This document shows positions 49,409-63,783 of a DNA stretch of 64,000 nt, one piece after another; the first letter of the stretch is position 1, and the number at the start of each line of letters is the position of its first letter. The translations under genes were made by a program, and so were the position numbers. This DNA is from Nocardioides zeae (lineage in GTDB: Bacteria > Actinomycetota > Actinomycetes > Propionibacteriales > Nocardioidaceae). The notes under the pieces were generated by a model. The model ran no database searches. It was not told where the DNA came from and saw only the letters and a list, made by a program, of their open reading frames with translations. The stretch spans positions 124,001 to 188,000 of the forward strand of contig NZ_JAAGXA010000007.1 in assembly GCF_010686755.1 (NCBI RefSeq), given 5' to 3'.

Positions 49409-49424
49409 GAACTGTCAACCTATC
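49409..49424. promoter_or_regulatory. Small palindrome upstream of doxX (TTGA-N4-TCAA)
   Basis: The sequence CTTGAACTGTCAACC, about 17-28 nt before the DoxX start, contains TTGAACTGTCAA, a palindrome of a type bound by MarR-like repressors. No MarR gene is nearby. Significance is uncertain. Confidence 0.3.
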
Positions 49425-49436
49425 TCGGAGGTTCTC

Positions 49437-49910
49437 GTGTTCAGCACGCTCGTCTCGCCCGCACCCGCCGTCGCCGAGGACGTCGCGCTCCTGCTGGCCC
49501 GCCTCGTCACCGGTGTCGTGCTCATCGCCCACGGCTGGCAGAAGGTCTCGACCAACGGCCTCGACGCCACGGGGCAGGGGTTCGACGCCATGCAGGTCCC
49601 GCTCCCCGATGCGGCCGCCACCTTCACCGCCGGCGTCGAGCTGGTCGGGGGAGCGCTCCTGCTCCTCGGTCTCCTCACGCCGGTCGCCGGGGTGCTGGTC
49701 GCCGCCGTCCTCGCCGGAGCGTTCTGGTTCGCCCACCGCGGTACGACCGTCTTCGTGACCGAGGGCGGCTGGGAGCTCGTCGCGGTCCTCGGCGTGCTGG
49801 GCCTCGTGCTGGCCGCCGTCGGCCCGGGCCGGTTGTCCGTCGACGCGGTGCTCGCGGGTACGGCTGCCCGAACCGAGACGCCCGTGCGGGAGGACGCCGG
49901 CGTCCGCTGA
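49437..49910 (+). CDS. DoxX-family membrane protein
   Basis: This 157-aa protein has four hydrophobic helices and the DoxX features L-L-A-R-L-V-T-G-V-V-L-I-A-H-G-W-Q-K and G-V-E-L-V-G-G-A-L-L-L-L-G. Actinobacterial DoxX proteins join membrane oxidoreductase complexes linked to thiol stress, but no partner gene is adjacent. The GTG at 49437 has GGAGG six nt upstream; an upstream in-frame ATG at 49407 would place the ribosome-binding site inside the gene. Confidence 0.88.
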   Translation: MFSTLVSPAPAVAEDVALLLARLVTGVVLIAHGWQKVSTNGLDATGQGFDAMQVPLPDAAATFTAGVELVGGALLLLGLLTPVAGVLVAAVLAGAFWFAHRGTTVFVTEGGWELVAVLGVLGLVLAAVGPGRLSVDAVLAGTAARTETPVREDAGVR

Positions 49911-50059
49911 GCCCCGTCGAGCTGGGACGTTCGGCGGGGTTCGTGGCGTCGAGCCGTACGTAACGCGCACTGCTGTGAGCGTCCGGTCGGGGTGGTTGTC
50001 CCCAGGCGGTACGTCGCCTGGTCGGTCCTCGCTCAGGACTGTCGGTGGGTGCGGGTTGA

Positions 50060-51577
50060 GTGGTGGCCATGACGGGGGTCAGCTCTTCTGGTGACGCCGA
50101 TGGCTTCGGGCCACCGGTGCCGGAGCCTCCTGCGGATTTCCTGGTCGAGGTGCCGGTGCCGGACTGGTTGGAGCACGCCTTCACCACCGGAGAGTGGCCT
50201 GAGGAGGCGACGCGCGGGTGCCGGATCGTGGACCGGGAGGGTTGGTACGACGCGGCTGAGCCCGTCGCGGATCCCGAGCCTGGGTGGGTGGTGCCGGGCG
50301 TGGCCTCGGGTGCGGGTGGGGTCGATGTGGGGCATCCGGTGTTGGAGGCGATCCGGGTGGCCACGGCGGTGCTGGACGCCGACGGACGTACGGGTCTGGG
50401 GTGGTTGAGCGCCCCGCAGACCGGGGCCGCGCTCATCGACGCCCACCGGCTCGTGGCACGCGCCTCAGCGCTGGTCGCGGTGTTGGTGCAGCACGCCGAG
50501 GACGTCGAGCTGCACCGGGAGAACGGTGCCTCGACCGCGGCGGTGTGGCTGGCGAACGCGGGGGCGTTGACACGGCGCGATGCCTACCGGTTCGCTCGCG
50601 TCGGGGCCGCCGTCGGCGAGGACACGGGTCGGTATCGGGCGTATCTCGGCCCCGGCTGCCTGACCGGCGTCGTGGACCTCGAGCAGGCCGACGTCATCGT
50701 CAAGGCCCTCGACGCGCTACCTGGCGAACTGGATCCCGCCCTGCTGTTGCGGGCGGAGGAGGTGCTGGTCGGGTACGCCGCCGACCACGACGCCCGCGCC
50801 CTGCGGGTGCTGGGGAAGAAGATCCTCACCGTCATCGCCCCCGACATCGGCGAAGCGCACGAGGCTGCACTGCTGGAGAAGGAAGAACGCGACGCCCGCG
50901 CCGCGTCGCGCCTCTCGATGGTCTCCGACGGGCACGGCAAGGTCCACGGCCGGTTCACCCTCCCCGAGCTCCACGGCGCCATGCTCCGCAAAGCCCTCGA
51001 CCCCTACGCCGCCCCACGACACCTCAACACCAGCGAGGACCTCGAGCAGCGGTTCGTCGCCGGACGGCCCACACCCGAACGCTACGGACAGGCCTTCCAG
51101 CAGCTGCTGGAGATGCTCGACCACAGGGACCTCCCCGCCACCGGCGGCATGGGCGCGACCGTCGTGGTCACGATGACCCTCGAATCACTCCGCGGGGGCC
51201 TCGCATCAGCATCCCTCGACACCGGCGGCACCCTCAGCGCATCCGAAGCCCGCCGGCTCGCGTGCGAAGCAGGGATCATCCCCGCCGTCCTCGGCACGAA
51301 GAGCGAGGTACTCGACCTCGGCCGCACGACCCGTTTCCACACCCGGGCCATGCGCCTCGCCATGGCCCTCCGCGACGGCGGCTGCGTCGCCGAAGGCTGC
51401 ACGAGACCGCCCCACCAGACCCACGCCCACCACCTCACCGCATGGGCCAACGGCGGCCACACCAACACCCGCGACGGCTGCCTCCTCTGCGACCAGCACC
51501 ACCACCAGATCCACGACCCGCTCTACCTCGTCGAGAGGCTCGGCACCGGCAAGCTCCGCTTCACCCGCCGCGAGTGA
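50060..51577 (+). CDS. DUF222 / HNH endonuclease domain protein
   Basis: This 505-aa protein combines the actinobacterial DUF222 (13E12 repeat) region (about 60-330) with a C-terminal HNH nuclease domain (H-A-H-H-L-T-A-W-A-N-G-G-H-T; L-C-D-Q-H-H-H-Q-I-H-D-P). Families of such proteins occur in many copies per genome; their role is unknown, possibly mobile or recombination-linked. No terminal inverted repeats or target duplication were seen around this copy. Start is GTG 50060 or ATG 50069. Confidence 0.88.
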   Translation: MVAMTGVSSSGDADGFGPPVPEPPADFLVEVPVPDWLEHAFTTGEWPEEATRGCRIVDREGWYDAAEPVADPEPGWVVPGVASGAGGVDVGHPVLEAIRVATAVLDADGRTGLGWLSAPQTGAALIDAHRLVARASALVAVLVQHAEDVELHRENGASTAAVWLANAGALTRRDAYRFARVGAAVGEDTGRYRAYLGPGCLTGVVDLEQADVIVKALDALPGELDPALLLRAEEVLVGYAADHDARALRVLGKKILTVIAPDIGEAHEAALLEKEERDARAASRLSMVSDGHGKVHGRFTLPELHGAMLRKALDPYAAPRHLNTSEDLEQRFVAGRPTPERYGQAFQQLLEMLDHRDLPATGGMGATVVVTMTLESLRGGLASASLDTGGTLSASEARRLACEAGIIPAVLGTKSEVLDLGRTTRFHTRAMRLAMALRDGGCVAEGCTRPPHQTHAHHLTAWANGGHTNTRDGCLLCDQHHHQIHDPLYLVERLGTGKLRFTRRE

Positions 51578-51664
51578 GGCACCGGCCATCACCAGCACGA
51601 CGACTCCGTGCGTTGACGACGTGCTGCACGCGGGGCAGGGACGAGCGCACGGTTCAATGCAGGG

Positions 51665-52744
51665 GTGTTCGCCCTCGTCGCCGCGCAGCAGTCAGACCTC
51701 GCAGCAACATTGCGTGCGACCGCTTCGATCGACTGGTTCGAGGTGGGTCCGACGACGGGCGGGTGGACGCCGGCGTGGTGGGCAGAACCCACGGGTCCGC
51801 TGGACCCGGACGCAAGGACCACCGTCCTGGGTGATCTCCGCTCCATCCTCCCCGACGCGGTTGACGCGGTTGACGCGGTTGACGCGGTTGACGCGATGGT
51901 CGTGGCGGAGACCTGGCACGCGACCGCGGGCGAGCTCCACGGCAACCTGAGCGTGATGGTCCGGGAGGCCGGTGCGTTGGTCGGCATCTCGTGGTGCCCG
52001 TGGGCGACACAAGTGGGGGCGCATGCCGCCACTGCGCCAGGAAGCGCTGCGCTGATGGCCACGCTGCTGGCGCTGTTCGGGCCCTCGCCACTCGTGGCTG
52101 CTGTCGAGGGCGGTCTGGCGCGTGCGCTGGAGCGGGCCATCGACAGCCACGACGACGTGCCTGCCCTCGTCCAGGCGTTGGCCGTGTGCCTCCGGCTCCC
52201 CCCGGTCGTGCCGCCCGCGGTGTCCTCGTCACTCGTGGTGCACCGGCGGGGGACGCACGGCGTCGCCAGGGCTGTCGATGTCGCGGTGCGCACCGGCGGC
52301 GGCGCCAGCGCAGCAGACCTCGGGGACGGGTGGATCGCCCACCGACCCGGCGGCGCCGCCGACGCCGGCCTGCTCGCGCACCTCGCGAGCGTGGCTGCGG
52401 CGAGAGCCGACGTCGTCCTCCTCGAACGCGGTGCAGGGGTCTCCCGGGTGGAGCTCCACCGGGGCGGCCGACTCGTGGAGACGAGGACGGCCGACGGGTG
52501 GTGGCGTTCTGACGAGGTCGGCCCCGCCGGCGGAGCGAACCACCCGGGTGCGGTGCTCGACCTCGCTAGCGCACTCGGCGTGCCCGCGCGAGCACACGGG
52601 CTCCTGGCAGCTCCGGCAGCAGAGTTCGACGAGATCCGGGGAGCGACCTCCCCCGCGCGCCTGCTCGGCGCGATCCTCGCGTCCGGACGCTGGCGTCGGC
52701 CGCGCCCGCCGTTCAGCCCACGAGCCGGCTCCGCGCGGCGTTGA
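51665..52744 (+). CDS. Hypothetical protein with in-frame Asp-Ala-Val repeat
   Basis: This 359-aa protein is not recognised. It lacks a signal peptide or membrane segment and has many Ala, Val and Leu. Residues about 64-77 are four D-A-V repeats encoded by perfect 9-bp units. A Trp-rich patch (G-G-W-T-P-A-W-W) lies near the start. It overlaps the small minus-strand gene by 32 nt at its 3' end. GTG start. Confidence 0.6.
   Translation: MFALVAAQQSDLAATLRATASIDWFEVGPTTGGWTPAWWAEPTGPLDPDARTTVLGDLRSILPDAVDAVDAVDAVDAMVVAETWHATAGELHGNLSVMVREAGALVGISWCPWATQVGAHAATAPGSAALMATLLALFGPSPLVAAVEGGLARALERAIDSHDDVPALVQALAVCLRLPPVVPPAVSSSLVVHRRGTHGVARAVDVAVRTGGGASAADLGDGWIAHRPGGAADAGLLAHLASVAAARADVVLLERGAGVSRVELHRGGRLVETRTADGWWRSDEVGPAGGANHPGAVLDLASALGVPARAHGLLAAPAAEFDEIRGATSPARLLGAILASGRWRRPRPPFSPRAGSARR
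51854..51898. repeat. 9-bp tandem repeat within a coding region
   Basis: Four perfect GACGCGGTT units (51854-51889) and a partial fifth (GACGCGATG). They code Asp-Ala-Val in frame, so unit number could vary without frameshift. Confidence 0.95.
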
Positions 52745-52931
52745 CCTGCGACGGGTCGACGCCCTCGGTCGCGGCCAGCGTGCGACGGAGCGCCTCCAGC
52801 AACCCGTGGAGGGCCGTCGGCTCGCCGTCGAGCAGCAGCCCGTCGAGCGCGTCGGAGTCGTTCCACCGGCGCAGGGCCGCCCAGAGCACCAGTGCCTCGT
52901 CCTGGCTCAGCGTCACCGTCACGTCGTCCAC
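52713..52931 (-). CDS. Small hypothetical protein
   Basis: This 72-aa, mostly helical protein (E-A-L-V-L-W-A-A-L-R-R-W; L-H-G-L-L-E-A-L-R-R-T-L-A) is not recognised. It has no membrane segment. GTG start at 52931; it is convergent with and overlaps the preceding gene by 32 nt. Size and codon use are consistent with a real gene, but evidence is thin. Confidence 0.5.
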   Translation of the reverse strand: MDDVTVTLSQDEALVLWAALRRWNDSDALDGLLLDGEPTALHGLLEALRRTLAATEGVDPSQVNAARSRLVG

Positions 52932-53007
52932 GCGGGGACCCTACGGTCGAGGCCGCGGCAGCAGCGGCCCGCACCACCCCGCACCACCCCGTGGCACCAT
53001 CGCAGGC

Positions 53008-53583
53008 GTGTCTCCCCGCGCCCGCACGCTCCGACCGCTCGACGAGTCCGAGGCCGCCCGGCTGCGTGCGGCCGAGCTGACCTACGTCACCGACAGGCTC
53101 GGCACCACGCTCGACGGCGAGGAGGCGCCCCCCGGCTACCAGCGCCTGCGGGCGGCGCGCGTGGTCGGCCACGGTCGCGACCACTTCGAGGCGGCGGTCG
53201 CGGCGCTCGACGACTGGCAGGTGCAGCGGCGGTCGGGTGCCGCCGTACGGGCCGACGGCGGGAGCCTCACCGTCGGGACCGTCGCGGTGGTGCGGCTCGC
53301 GCTGCCCGTCGTCGGGTTCGTCGGTGTCGACGCGCCAGTCCGGGTCGTCGACGTCGTGGACGAGGACCAGCGACGGGGGTTCGCCTACGGAACCCTGCCG
53401 GGGCACCCGGAGGAGGGGGAGGAGGCGTTCGTGCTGTCGATCGCGGACGACGGCGTCGTGCGCTTCACCGTCGACGCGTTCTCCCGTCCGGCGTCCCGGC
53501 TCGCGCGCCTCGGCGGCCCGCTCACGTCGACCGTTCAGGCGGTCATGACGCGCCGCTACCTCGTGGCGCTCGAGACGCCCTGA
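53008..53583 (+). CDS. DUF1990 family protein
   Basis: This 191-aa protein matches DUF1990: R-A-A-R-V-V-G-H-G-R-D-H-F-E-A-A at the N-terminal side, D-W-Q-V-Q-R-R-S-G-A, then the highly conserved R-G-F-A-Y-G-T-L-P-G-H-P and F-S-R-P-A-S-R-L-A-R-L-G-G-P. Function is unknown; a lipid-binding-like fold has been proposed for the family. GTG start at 53008. Confidence 0.85.
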   Translation: MSPRARTLRPLDESEAARLRAAELTYVTDRLGTTLDGEEAPPGYQRLRAARVVGHGRDHFEAAVAALDDWQVQRRSGAAVRADGGSLTVGTVAVVRLALPVVGFVGVDAPVRVVDVVDEDQRRGFAYGTLPGHPEEGEEAFVLSIADDGVVRFTVDAFSRPASRLARLGGPLTSTVQAVMTRRYLVALETP

Positions 53584-53632
53584 CCCTGGCCCGCCCTGGC
53601 CCACCCCACGCGAACCAGCGCGCGGGAACGAC

Positions 53633-55348
<1,716 letters not shown>

Positions 55349-55376
55349 GCACCGTAGCCCTGCCGCTCCGACCGCC

Positions 55377-55395
55377 CTTGGTAAGGCTCACCTCA
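55377..55395. promoter_or_regulatory. Iron-box-like (IdeR/DmdR) palindrome upstream of fumA
   Basis: CTTGGTAAGGCTCACCTCA matches 15 of 19 positions of the DmdR/IdeR iron box TTAGGTTAGGCTCACCTAA, including the whole AGGCTCACCT core. It is 29 nt upstream of the fumA start and overlaps where the -35 of fumA would be; it also lies 22 bp upstream of the thi promoter -35. Confidence 0.6.
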
Positions 55396-55416
55396 CCTCG
55401 CGTGTCCGTCCGGCCC

Positions 55417-55447
55417 TTGACAGCCCGCGGGACGGGCCGCGTACGGT
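55417..55447 (+). promoter_or_regulatory. Promoter of the thiamine operon
   Basis: TTGACA (55417-55422) and TACGGT (55442-55447) are 19 bp apart. A start about 7 nt downstream would coincide with the first base of the TPP riboswitch. Confidence 0.6.
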
Positions 55448-55454
55448 GGCGGGC

Positions 55455-55552
55455 ATTCCACCACGGGAGTCCACGGCAGTGGGCTGAGATGGGGCTGAGG
55501 CCGCTCCGACCGTCGAACCTGATCCGGGTCATGCCGGCGCAGGAAGTGAGGA
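55455..55552 (+). ncRNA. TPP riboswitch (THI element)
   Basis: The RNA carries the conserved thi-box blocks: GGGCTGAGATGGGG (pyrimidine-sensing CUGAGA) and, further on, AACCTGATCCGGGTCATGCCGGCG followed by AGGA. The GGAAGTGAGGAG at the 3' end overlaps the ribosome-binding site of thiE (GTG 55561), so thiamine pyrophosphate binding likely blocks translation initiation. The complete operon of seven genes downstream fits this control. Confidence 0.95.
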
Positions 55553-55560
55553 GCGTTCTC

Positions 55561-56202
55561 GTGTCCGCTGTGCGCAGCGGCGCGGCCACCGGAGTGCCGC
55601 GCCTGACGATCATCGTCGCCCCGTCCGATCCCCTCGACCTCGTCGGGAACCTCGCCGCCCTCGGTCCGGCCGGCGCCGTCGGCTTCCAGGTGCGGGCCAA
55701 GGAGGTCACCACCGCCGAGCTGCTGTCCCTCACGGCCGCGGTCCTCGCGGCGGCACGTCCCGCGGGTGCTCCGGTGCTCGTGGACGACCGTCTCGACGTG
55801 GCCCTGGCGGCCGGTGCCGACGGCGTCCACCTCGGTGCCGACGACCTGCCGGTGGCGCGGGCCCGCGCGATCGCCGACCGCGTCGCCCCGCCCGGCTTCC
55901 TCGTCGGAGCCACCTGTCGCGACCGGGACGCCGTGGTCGCGGCCCGGACTGCGGGTGCCGACTACGCCGGGTTCGGCCCCGTGGCCGCGACCACGTCGAA
56001 GGTCGGCCTGCCCGACCCGCTCGGCGTGGCCGCCGTGACGCGCGCCGCCGGCGTGCTCCCGCTCGTCGCCATCGGCGGCATCACGCCCGGCCTCGCCCGC
56101 GCCACGGTCACCGCCGGTGCGCACGGCGTCGCCGTCATCGGCTCCGTGTGGCGACAACCGGATCCCCTCGACGCCGCGGAGGCCCTGCTCGGAGCCCTCT
56201 GA
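55561..56202 (+). CDS. thiE: Thiamine-phosphate synthase
   Basis: ThiE joins HMP-pyrophosphate and thiazole phosphate to thiamine phosphate. The 213-aa TIM-barrel protein keeps F-Q-V-R-A-K-E, the metal-site D-D-R-L-D-V-A-L-A-A-G-A-D-G-V-H-L-G, D-Y-A-G-F-G-P-V and the phosphate loop A-I-G-G-I. It follows the TPP riboswitch directly, and its stop overlaps the thiO start (TGATG). A second, less typical ThiE-like protein is encoded later in the operon. Confidence 0.93.
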   Translation: MSAVRSGAATGVPRLTIIVAPSDPLDLVGNLAALGPAGAVGFQVRAKEVTTAELLSLTAAVLAAARPAGAPVLVDDRLDVALAAGADGVHLGADDLPVARARAIADRVAPPGFLVGATCRDRDAVVAARTAGADYAGFGPVAATTSKVGLPDPLGVAAVTRAAGVLPLVAIGGITPGLARATVTAGAHGVAVIGSVWRQPDPLDAAEALLGAL

Positions 56203-57333
56203 TGCCCGCGGAGGGCCGGGAGGGCCGGGAGGGCGTGCGCGTGCTCGTGCGCGGTGCCGGCATCGTGGGGCTCGCGGTCGCCGACGAGCTCGCCCGCCGC
56301 GGTCACACGGTGCGCGTCGTCGACCCGTCGCCGGGCTCGGGTGCGTCGTACGCCGCCGCCGGCATGCTGAGCCCGTCCGCCGAGGTGTGGTGGGGCGAGG
56401 AGGCCCTGCTCGACCTGGGGGTGCGGAGCGCGGGGGAGTGGCCCGCCTGGGCGGCCCGTCTCGGCGTCGACCTCCGTCCCTGCGGCACCGTGCTCGTCGG
56501 CCACGACCACGGCGACCTCCAGCAGGTCGAGCGCCAGGCGTCGCTGCTGGCGGCGCTCGGCCGGGAGGCGGAGCCGTGGACGGCCGCGGAGGTACGTCGC
56601 CGCGAGCCCACCCTCGGGCGCGTCGCCGGCGGCCTCCACCTGCCCGACGACCACGCCGTCGACCCGCGGGCCGTCGTCGCCGCCCTGCGGGCGCGCCTGC
56701 CCGTGGCGCCCACCGTGCCGGACGGCTTCCGCCCGGACGTCGAGGTCGTCGCCACCGGGGCGGTCCTCCCCGCGCCGTGGACGCCGCTCGTGCGGGGGGT
56801 GCGAGGCGAGGTGCTGCGCCTGCGCACCGACGACCCGCCGGAGCGCGTGGTGCGGGGCTGGGTGCGGGGGGAGCCGGTGTACGTCGTGCCGCGCGGTCCC
56901 GTTCGACCGCTGCAGTGTGGCGTCGCGCGACCGTCCGTCGAGGTGGTCGTCGGAGCGACCTCCGAGGAGCACGACGCGCCCCCGGTCGTGACCGCGGGCG
57001 GCGTGCTGCGCCTGCTCGACGCCGCACGCACCCTGCTGCCCGGGATCGAGCGCGCCGAGCTCGTCGAGGCCACCGCCCGTGACCGGCCCGCCACCCCCGA
57101 CCACCTCCCGCTCGTGGGCCCGGCGCCCGGCGCGGCCGGGCGCGACGGGGCCCGTGTGCTCCTCGCCGCGGGCCTGTTCCGCCACGGCGTGCTCCTCGCC
57201 CCGCTCGTCGCGCGGCTCGTCGCCGACCAGGTCGAGCACGACGCCGCGCCCGAGCCCGCCCTCGACCCCCGCCGCTTCGCCCACCTGCTCGCGGCCGCCG
57301 ACCAGCCCGCCCCGATCGACGAAGGAGACACCC

Positions 57334-57359
<26 letters not shown>
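56202..57359 (+). CDS. thiO: Glycine oxidase ThiO
   Basis: ThiO oxidises glycine to iminoglycine (dehydroglycine) for thiazole formation in aerobic bacteria. The 385-aa FAD protein begins with the dinucleotide-binding G-A-G-I-V-G-L-A-V-A-D-E-L and has the D-amino-acid-oxidase-like C-terminal R-P-A-T-P-D-H-L-P-L-V-G and F-R-H-G-V-L-L-A-P. It overlaps thiS by 26 nt and lies between thiE and thiS, as in many actinobacteria. Confidence 0.93.
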
Positions 57360-61511
<4,152 letters not shown>

Positions 61512-61556
61512 CAGACGTCAGTACGTCGCGGGTCGTCGGTTGCCTAGGGTGGGGCC

Positions 61557-62264
61557 ATGACGACCGATCCGTCGCAGCTGCGCATCTCCGACGCCGACCG
61601 GCACAAGGTCGCCGAGCTGCTCCAGGGCGCCGCCGGCGAGGGACGTCTCGAGACGGACGAGCTCGAGGAGCGGCTCGAGGCGACCTACGCGGCGAAGATC
61701 TACGCCGACCTCGTGCCCATCGTGGCCGACATCCCCGGCGAGGCGCCGACCTCGCCGGGGATGCCGGTCGCGCCGTACGGCGTGTCCGGGATGCCGACGC
61801 GACCGGCCGGGCCTGCCGGCCCCGCGCCTGTGTCGTTCGAGAAGACCGCGACGGGGGCCTCGGTGCCGGCCGTCCACTACCCCTCGAGCGTCGCCATCAT
61901 GGGTGGCGTCGAGCGGAAGGGCATCTGGGAGATCGGCGCGACGCACACCGTGTTCACGTTGATGGGCGGCGCGGAGATCGACCTGCGGGAGGCGCGTTTC
62001 GCGCAGCGGGAGGTCACGATCCACGCGAACGCGCTCATGGGCGGCGTCGAGATCGCCGTCAACGCCTGGACCCACGTGATCGTCGACGGCGTCGGCATCA
62101 TGGGCGGCTTCGCGCAGGAGCGCGACAAGGTCGAGGCGCAGCTCGACCAGAACTCGCCGATCGTGCGGGTCAAGGGCGTCGCGCTCATGGGCGGCGTCTC
62201 CGTGGTGCGCAAGCCCATGCCCGGCGAGCGCAAGCGGAAGCGGAAGCCGCTCGGCGGCCGCTGA
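61557..62264 (+). CDS. DUF1707 protein with LiaF-like C-terminal domain
   Basis: This 235-aa protein begins with DUF1707 (R-I-S-D-A-D-R-H-K-V-A-E-L-L; G-R-L-E-T-D-E-L-E-E-R-L). A C-terminal region of repeated I-M-G-G-V / L-M-G-G-x strands follows, similar to the LiaF/DUF2154 cell-wall-stress family. No membrane segment is visible. It likely senses or regulates envelope stress in actinobacteria, but function is not proven. ATG start. Confidence 0.85.
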   Translation: MTTDPSQLRISDADRHKVAELLQGAAGEGRLETDELEERLEATYAAKIYADLVPIVADIPGEAPTSPGMPVAPYGVSGMPTRPAGPAGPAPVSFEKTATGASVPAVHYPSSVAIMGGVERKGIWEIGATHTVFTLMGGAEIDLREARFAQREVTIHANALMGGVEIAVNAWTHVIVDGVGIMGGFAQERDKVEAQLDQNSPIVRVKGVALMGGVSVVRKPMPGERKRKRKPLGGR

Positions 62265-62575
62265 ACGTCGCGTCGAGTTGTCACGTACGTCGCGTCGGGT
62301 GCGTCGAGCTGGACGAGACGCACGACCTCGGAGCGTCGAGGTGGACAAGCGCACAGGACGACCTCACGCGTACGAATGACGGGCCGGCCGGCCGGTCGCG
62401 GCGTAGGTGACAACTCGGCGTACATCCCGTCGCGGAGGCCCCAGCCCGGCGCAGGCGCCGCGGCGTACGTGACAACTCGACGCACCTGCCGCGGCGAACA
62501 GCCCGGCTCGGCGCACGACGGAGCGGGCCGCCCCCGACGACGTACGTCGAGGACGGCCCGCTGCGGGGTGGAGCG
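62265..62575. other. Gene-free region with Family C arms
   Basis: These 311 bp between convergent genes hold three Family C arms (62271-62289, 62402-62420, 62464-62482) and no convincing gene. The outer two are perfect 19-bp reverse complements of each other; the segment between them includes GGCCGGCCGGCC. Confidence 0.7.
62271..62482. repeat. Family C repeat, expanded copy with three arms
   Basis: CGTCGAGTTGTCACGTACG (62271-62289) pairs perfectly with CGTACGTGACAACTCGACG (62464-62482). A third arm CGTAGGTGACAACTCGGCG lies at 62402-62420. Compared with the compact copy at 25797-25850 about 158 bp more separates the outer arms. Confidence 0.9.
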
Positions 62576-63781
62576 TCAGGCGGGGACGCCCGAGTCGAGC
62601 GCCGGGATGCGGCCCGCGTTGGACAGGTCCACCGTGAGGTTCTCGCCGGTCGCCGGGTCGAACAGGTGCATCTTGGAGGTGTCGACCCAGATCTCCGCCT
62701 GGTCGCCCTCCCGGACGCGGCTGGCGCCGTCGAGGCTGATGACGAGCTGCGTGCGGAGCGAGTCGCCGTCGAGGTCCTTCTCCAGCTGCTCGAGCTGCTT
62801 GACGACCTCCGGCGGCGCCTCGAACGGCAGGTAGGCGTAGGTCTCGCTGCCCAGCCACTCGACGAACTCGACCTTGCCGGAGAAGGTCGACCCGCCCGCG
62901 CGGGCCTCGTCGACGAGCGACGCGTCCTCGAACGCCTCCGGCCGGATGCCGGCGATGAGGAGGCCCCTGCCGGCCGCCTTCTCGGCCTTGTCCGCCGGGA
63001 TCTCCACTGTGCCGAAGGGCAGCTTGACGCTGGTGCCCTCGACCTCGGCGGGCAGGAAGTTCATCGGCGGGGAGCCGATGAAGCCCGCGACGAACAGGTT
63101 GCCCGGGTTCTCGTAGAGCTCCCGCGGCGACGCGAGCTGCTGCAGCACGCCCCGCTTGAGCACCGCGACGCGGTCGCCCAGCGTCATCGCCTCGGTCTGG
63201 TCGTGGGTGACGTAGACCGTCGTGATGCCGAGCTTCTTCTGCAGGCGCGCGATCTCGCTGCGCATCTGGCCGCGGAGCTTCGCGTCGAGGTTGGACAGCG
63301 GCTCGTCGAAGAGGAACGCGTCGGCGTCGCGCACGATCGCGCGACCCATGGCCACGCGCTGGCGCTGACCACCCGACAGGTTGCCGGGCTTGCGCTGCAG
63401 GTGCTCGTCGAGCTCGAGCGTCTTCGACGCCTCCTTCACCTTCGCGTCGACCTCGGAGTCCGAGGCCCCCGCCAGCCGCAGCGGGAACGCGATGTTCTCG
63501 TAGACGGTGAGGTGCGGGTAGAGCGCGTAGTTCTGGAACACCATCGCCAGGTTGCGGTCGCGCGGCGCGAGGTCGTTGACGCGCTTGTCGCCGATCATCA
63601 TGTCGCCGGAGGTGATGTCCTCCAGCCCCACGATCATCCGCAGCAGCGTCGACTTCCCGCAGCCCGACGGGCCGACGAGGATGACGAACTCGCCGTCCGC
63701 GATGTCGATGGAGACGTCGTTGACGGCCGGGAAGCCGTCGCCGTACTTCTTGACGATGTTCTTGATCTGGATGCCGGCCAC
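62576..63781 (-). CDS. Sugar ABC transporter ATP-binding protein (UgpC/MsmK type)
   Basis: This 401-aa ATPase energises a carbohydrate importer. It has Walker A G-P-S-G-C-G-K-S-T (37-45), the Q-loop F-Q-N-Y-A-L, the signature L-S-G-G-Q (135-139) and Walker B F-L-F-D-E (156-160). A C-terminal TOBE region (about 245-385) is typical of the MalK/UgpC group and may carry regulatory contacts. The permease stop lies 2 nt upstream of its GTG start, so both belong to one operon with genes beyond the window. Confidence 0.93.
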   Translation of the reverse strand: MAGIQIKNIVKKYGDGFPAVNDVSIDIADGEFVILVGPSGCGKSTLLRMIVGLEDITSGDMMIGDKRVNDLAPRDRNLAMVFQNYALYPHLTVYENIAFPLRLAGASDSEVDAKVKEASKTLELDEHLQRKPGNLSGGQRQRVAMGRAIVRDADAFLFDEPLSNLDAKLRGQMRSEIARLQKKLGITTVYVTHDQTEAMTLGDRVAVLKRGVLQQLASPRELYENPGNLFVAGFIGSPPMNFLPAEVEGTSVKLPFGTVEIPADKAEKAAGRGLLIAGIRPEAFEDASLVDEARAGGSTFSGKVEFVEWLGSETYAYLPFEAPPEVVKQLEQLEKDLDGDSLRTQLVISLDGASRVREGDQAEIWVDTSKMHLFDPATGENLTVDLSNAGRIPALDSGVPA

Positions 63782-63783
63782 GA

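Noticed and set aside
50060..51577. DUF222/HNH gene as part of an insertion element or intein
   Set aside because: No terminal inverted repeats, target duplication, transposase or host-gene interruption was found around it.
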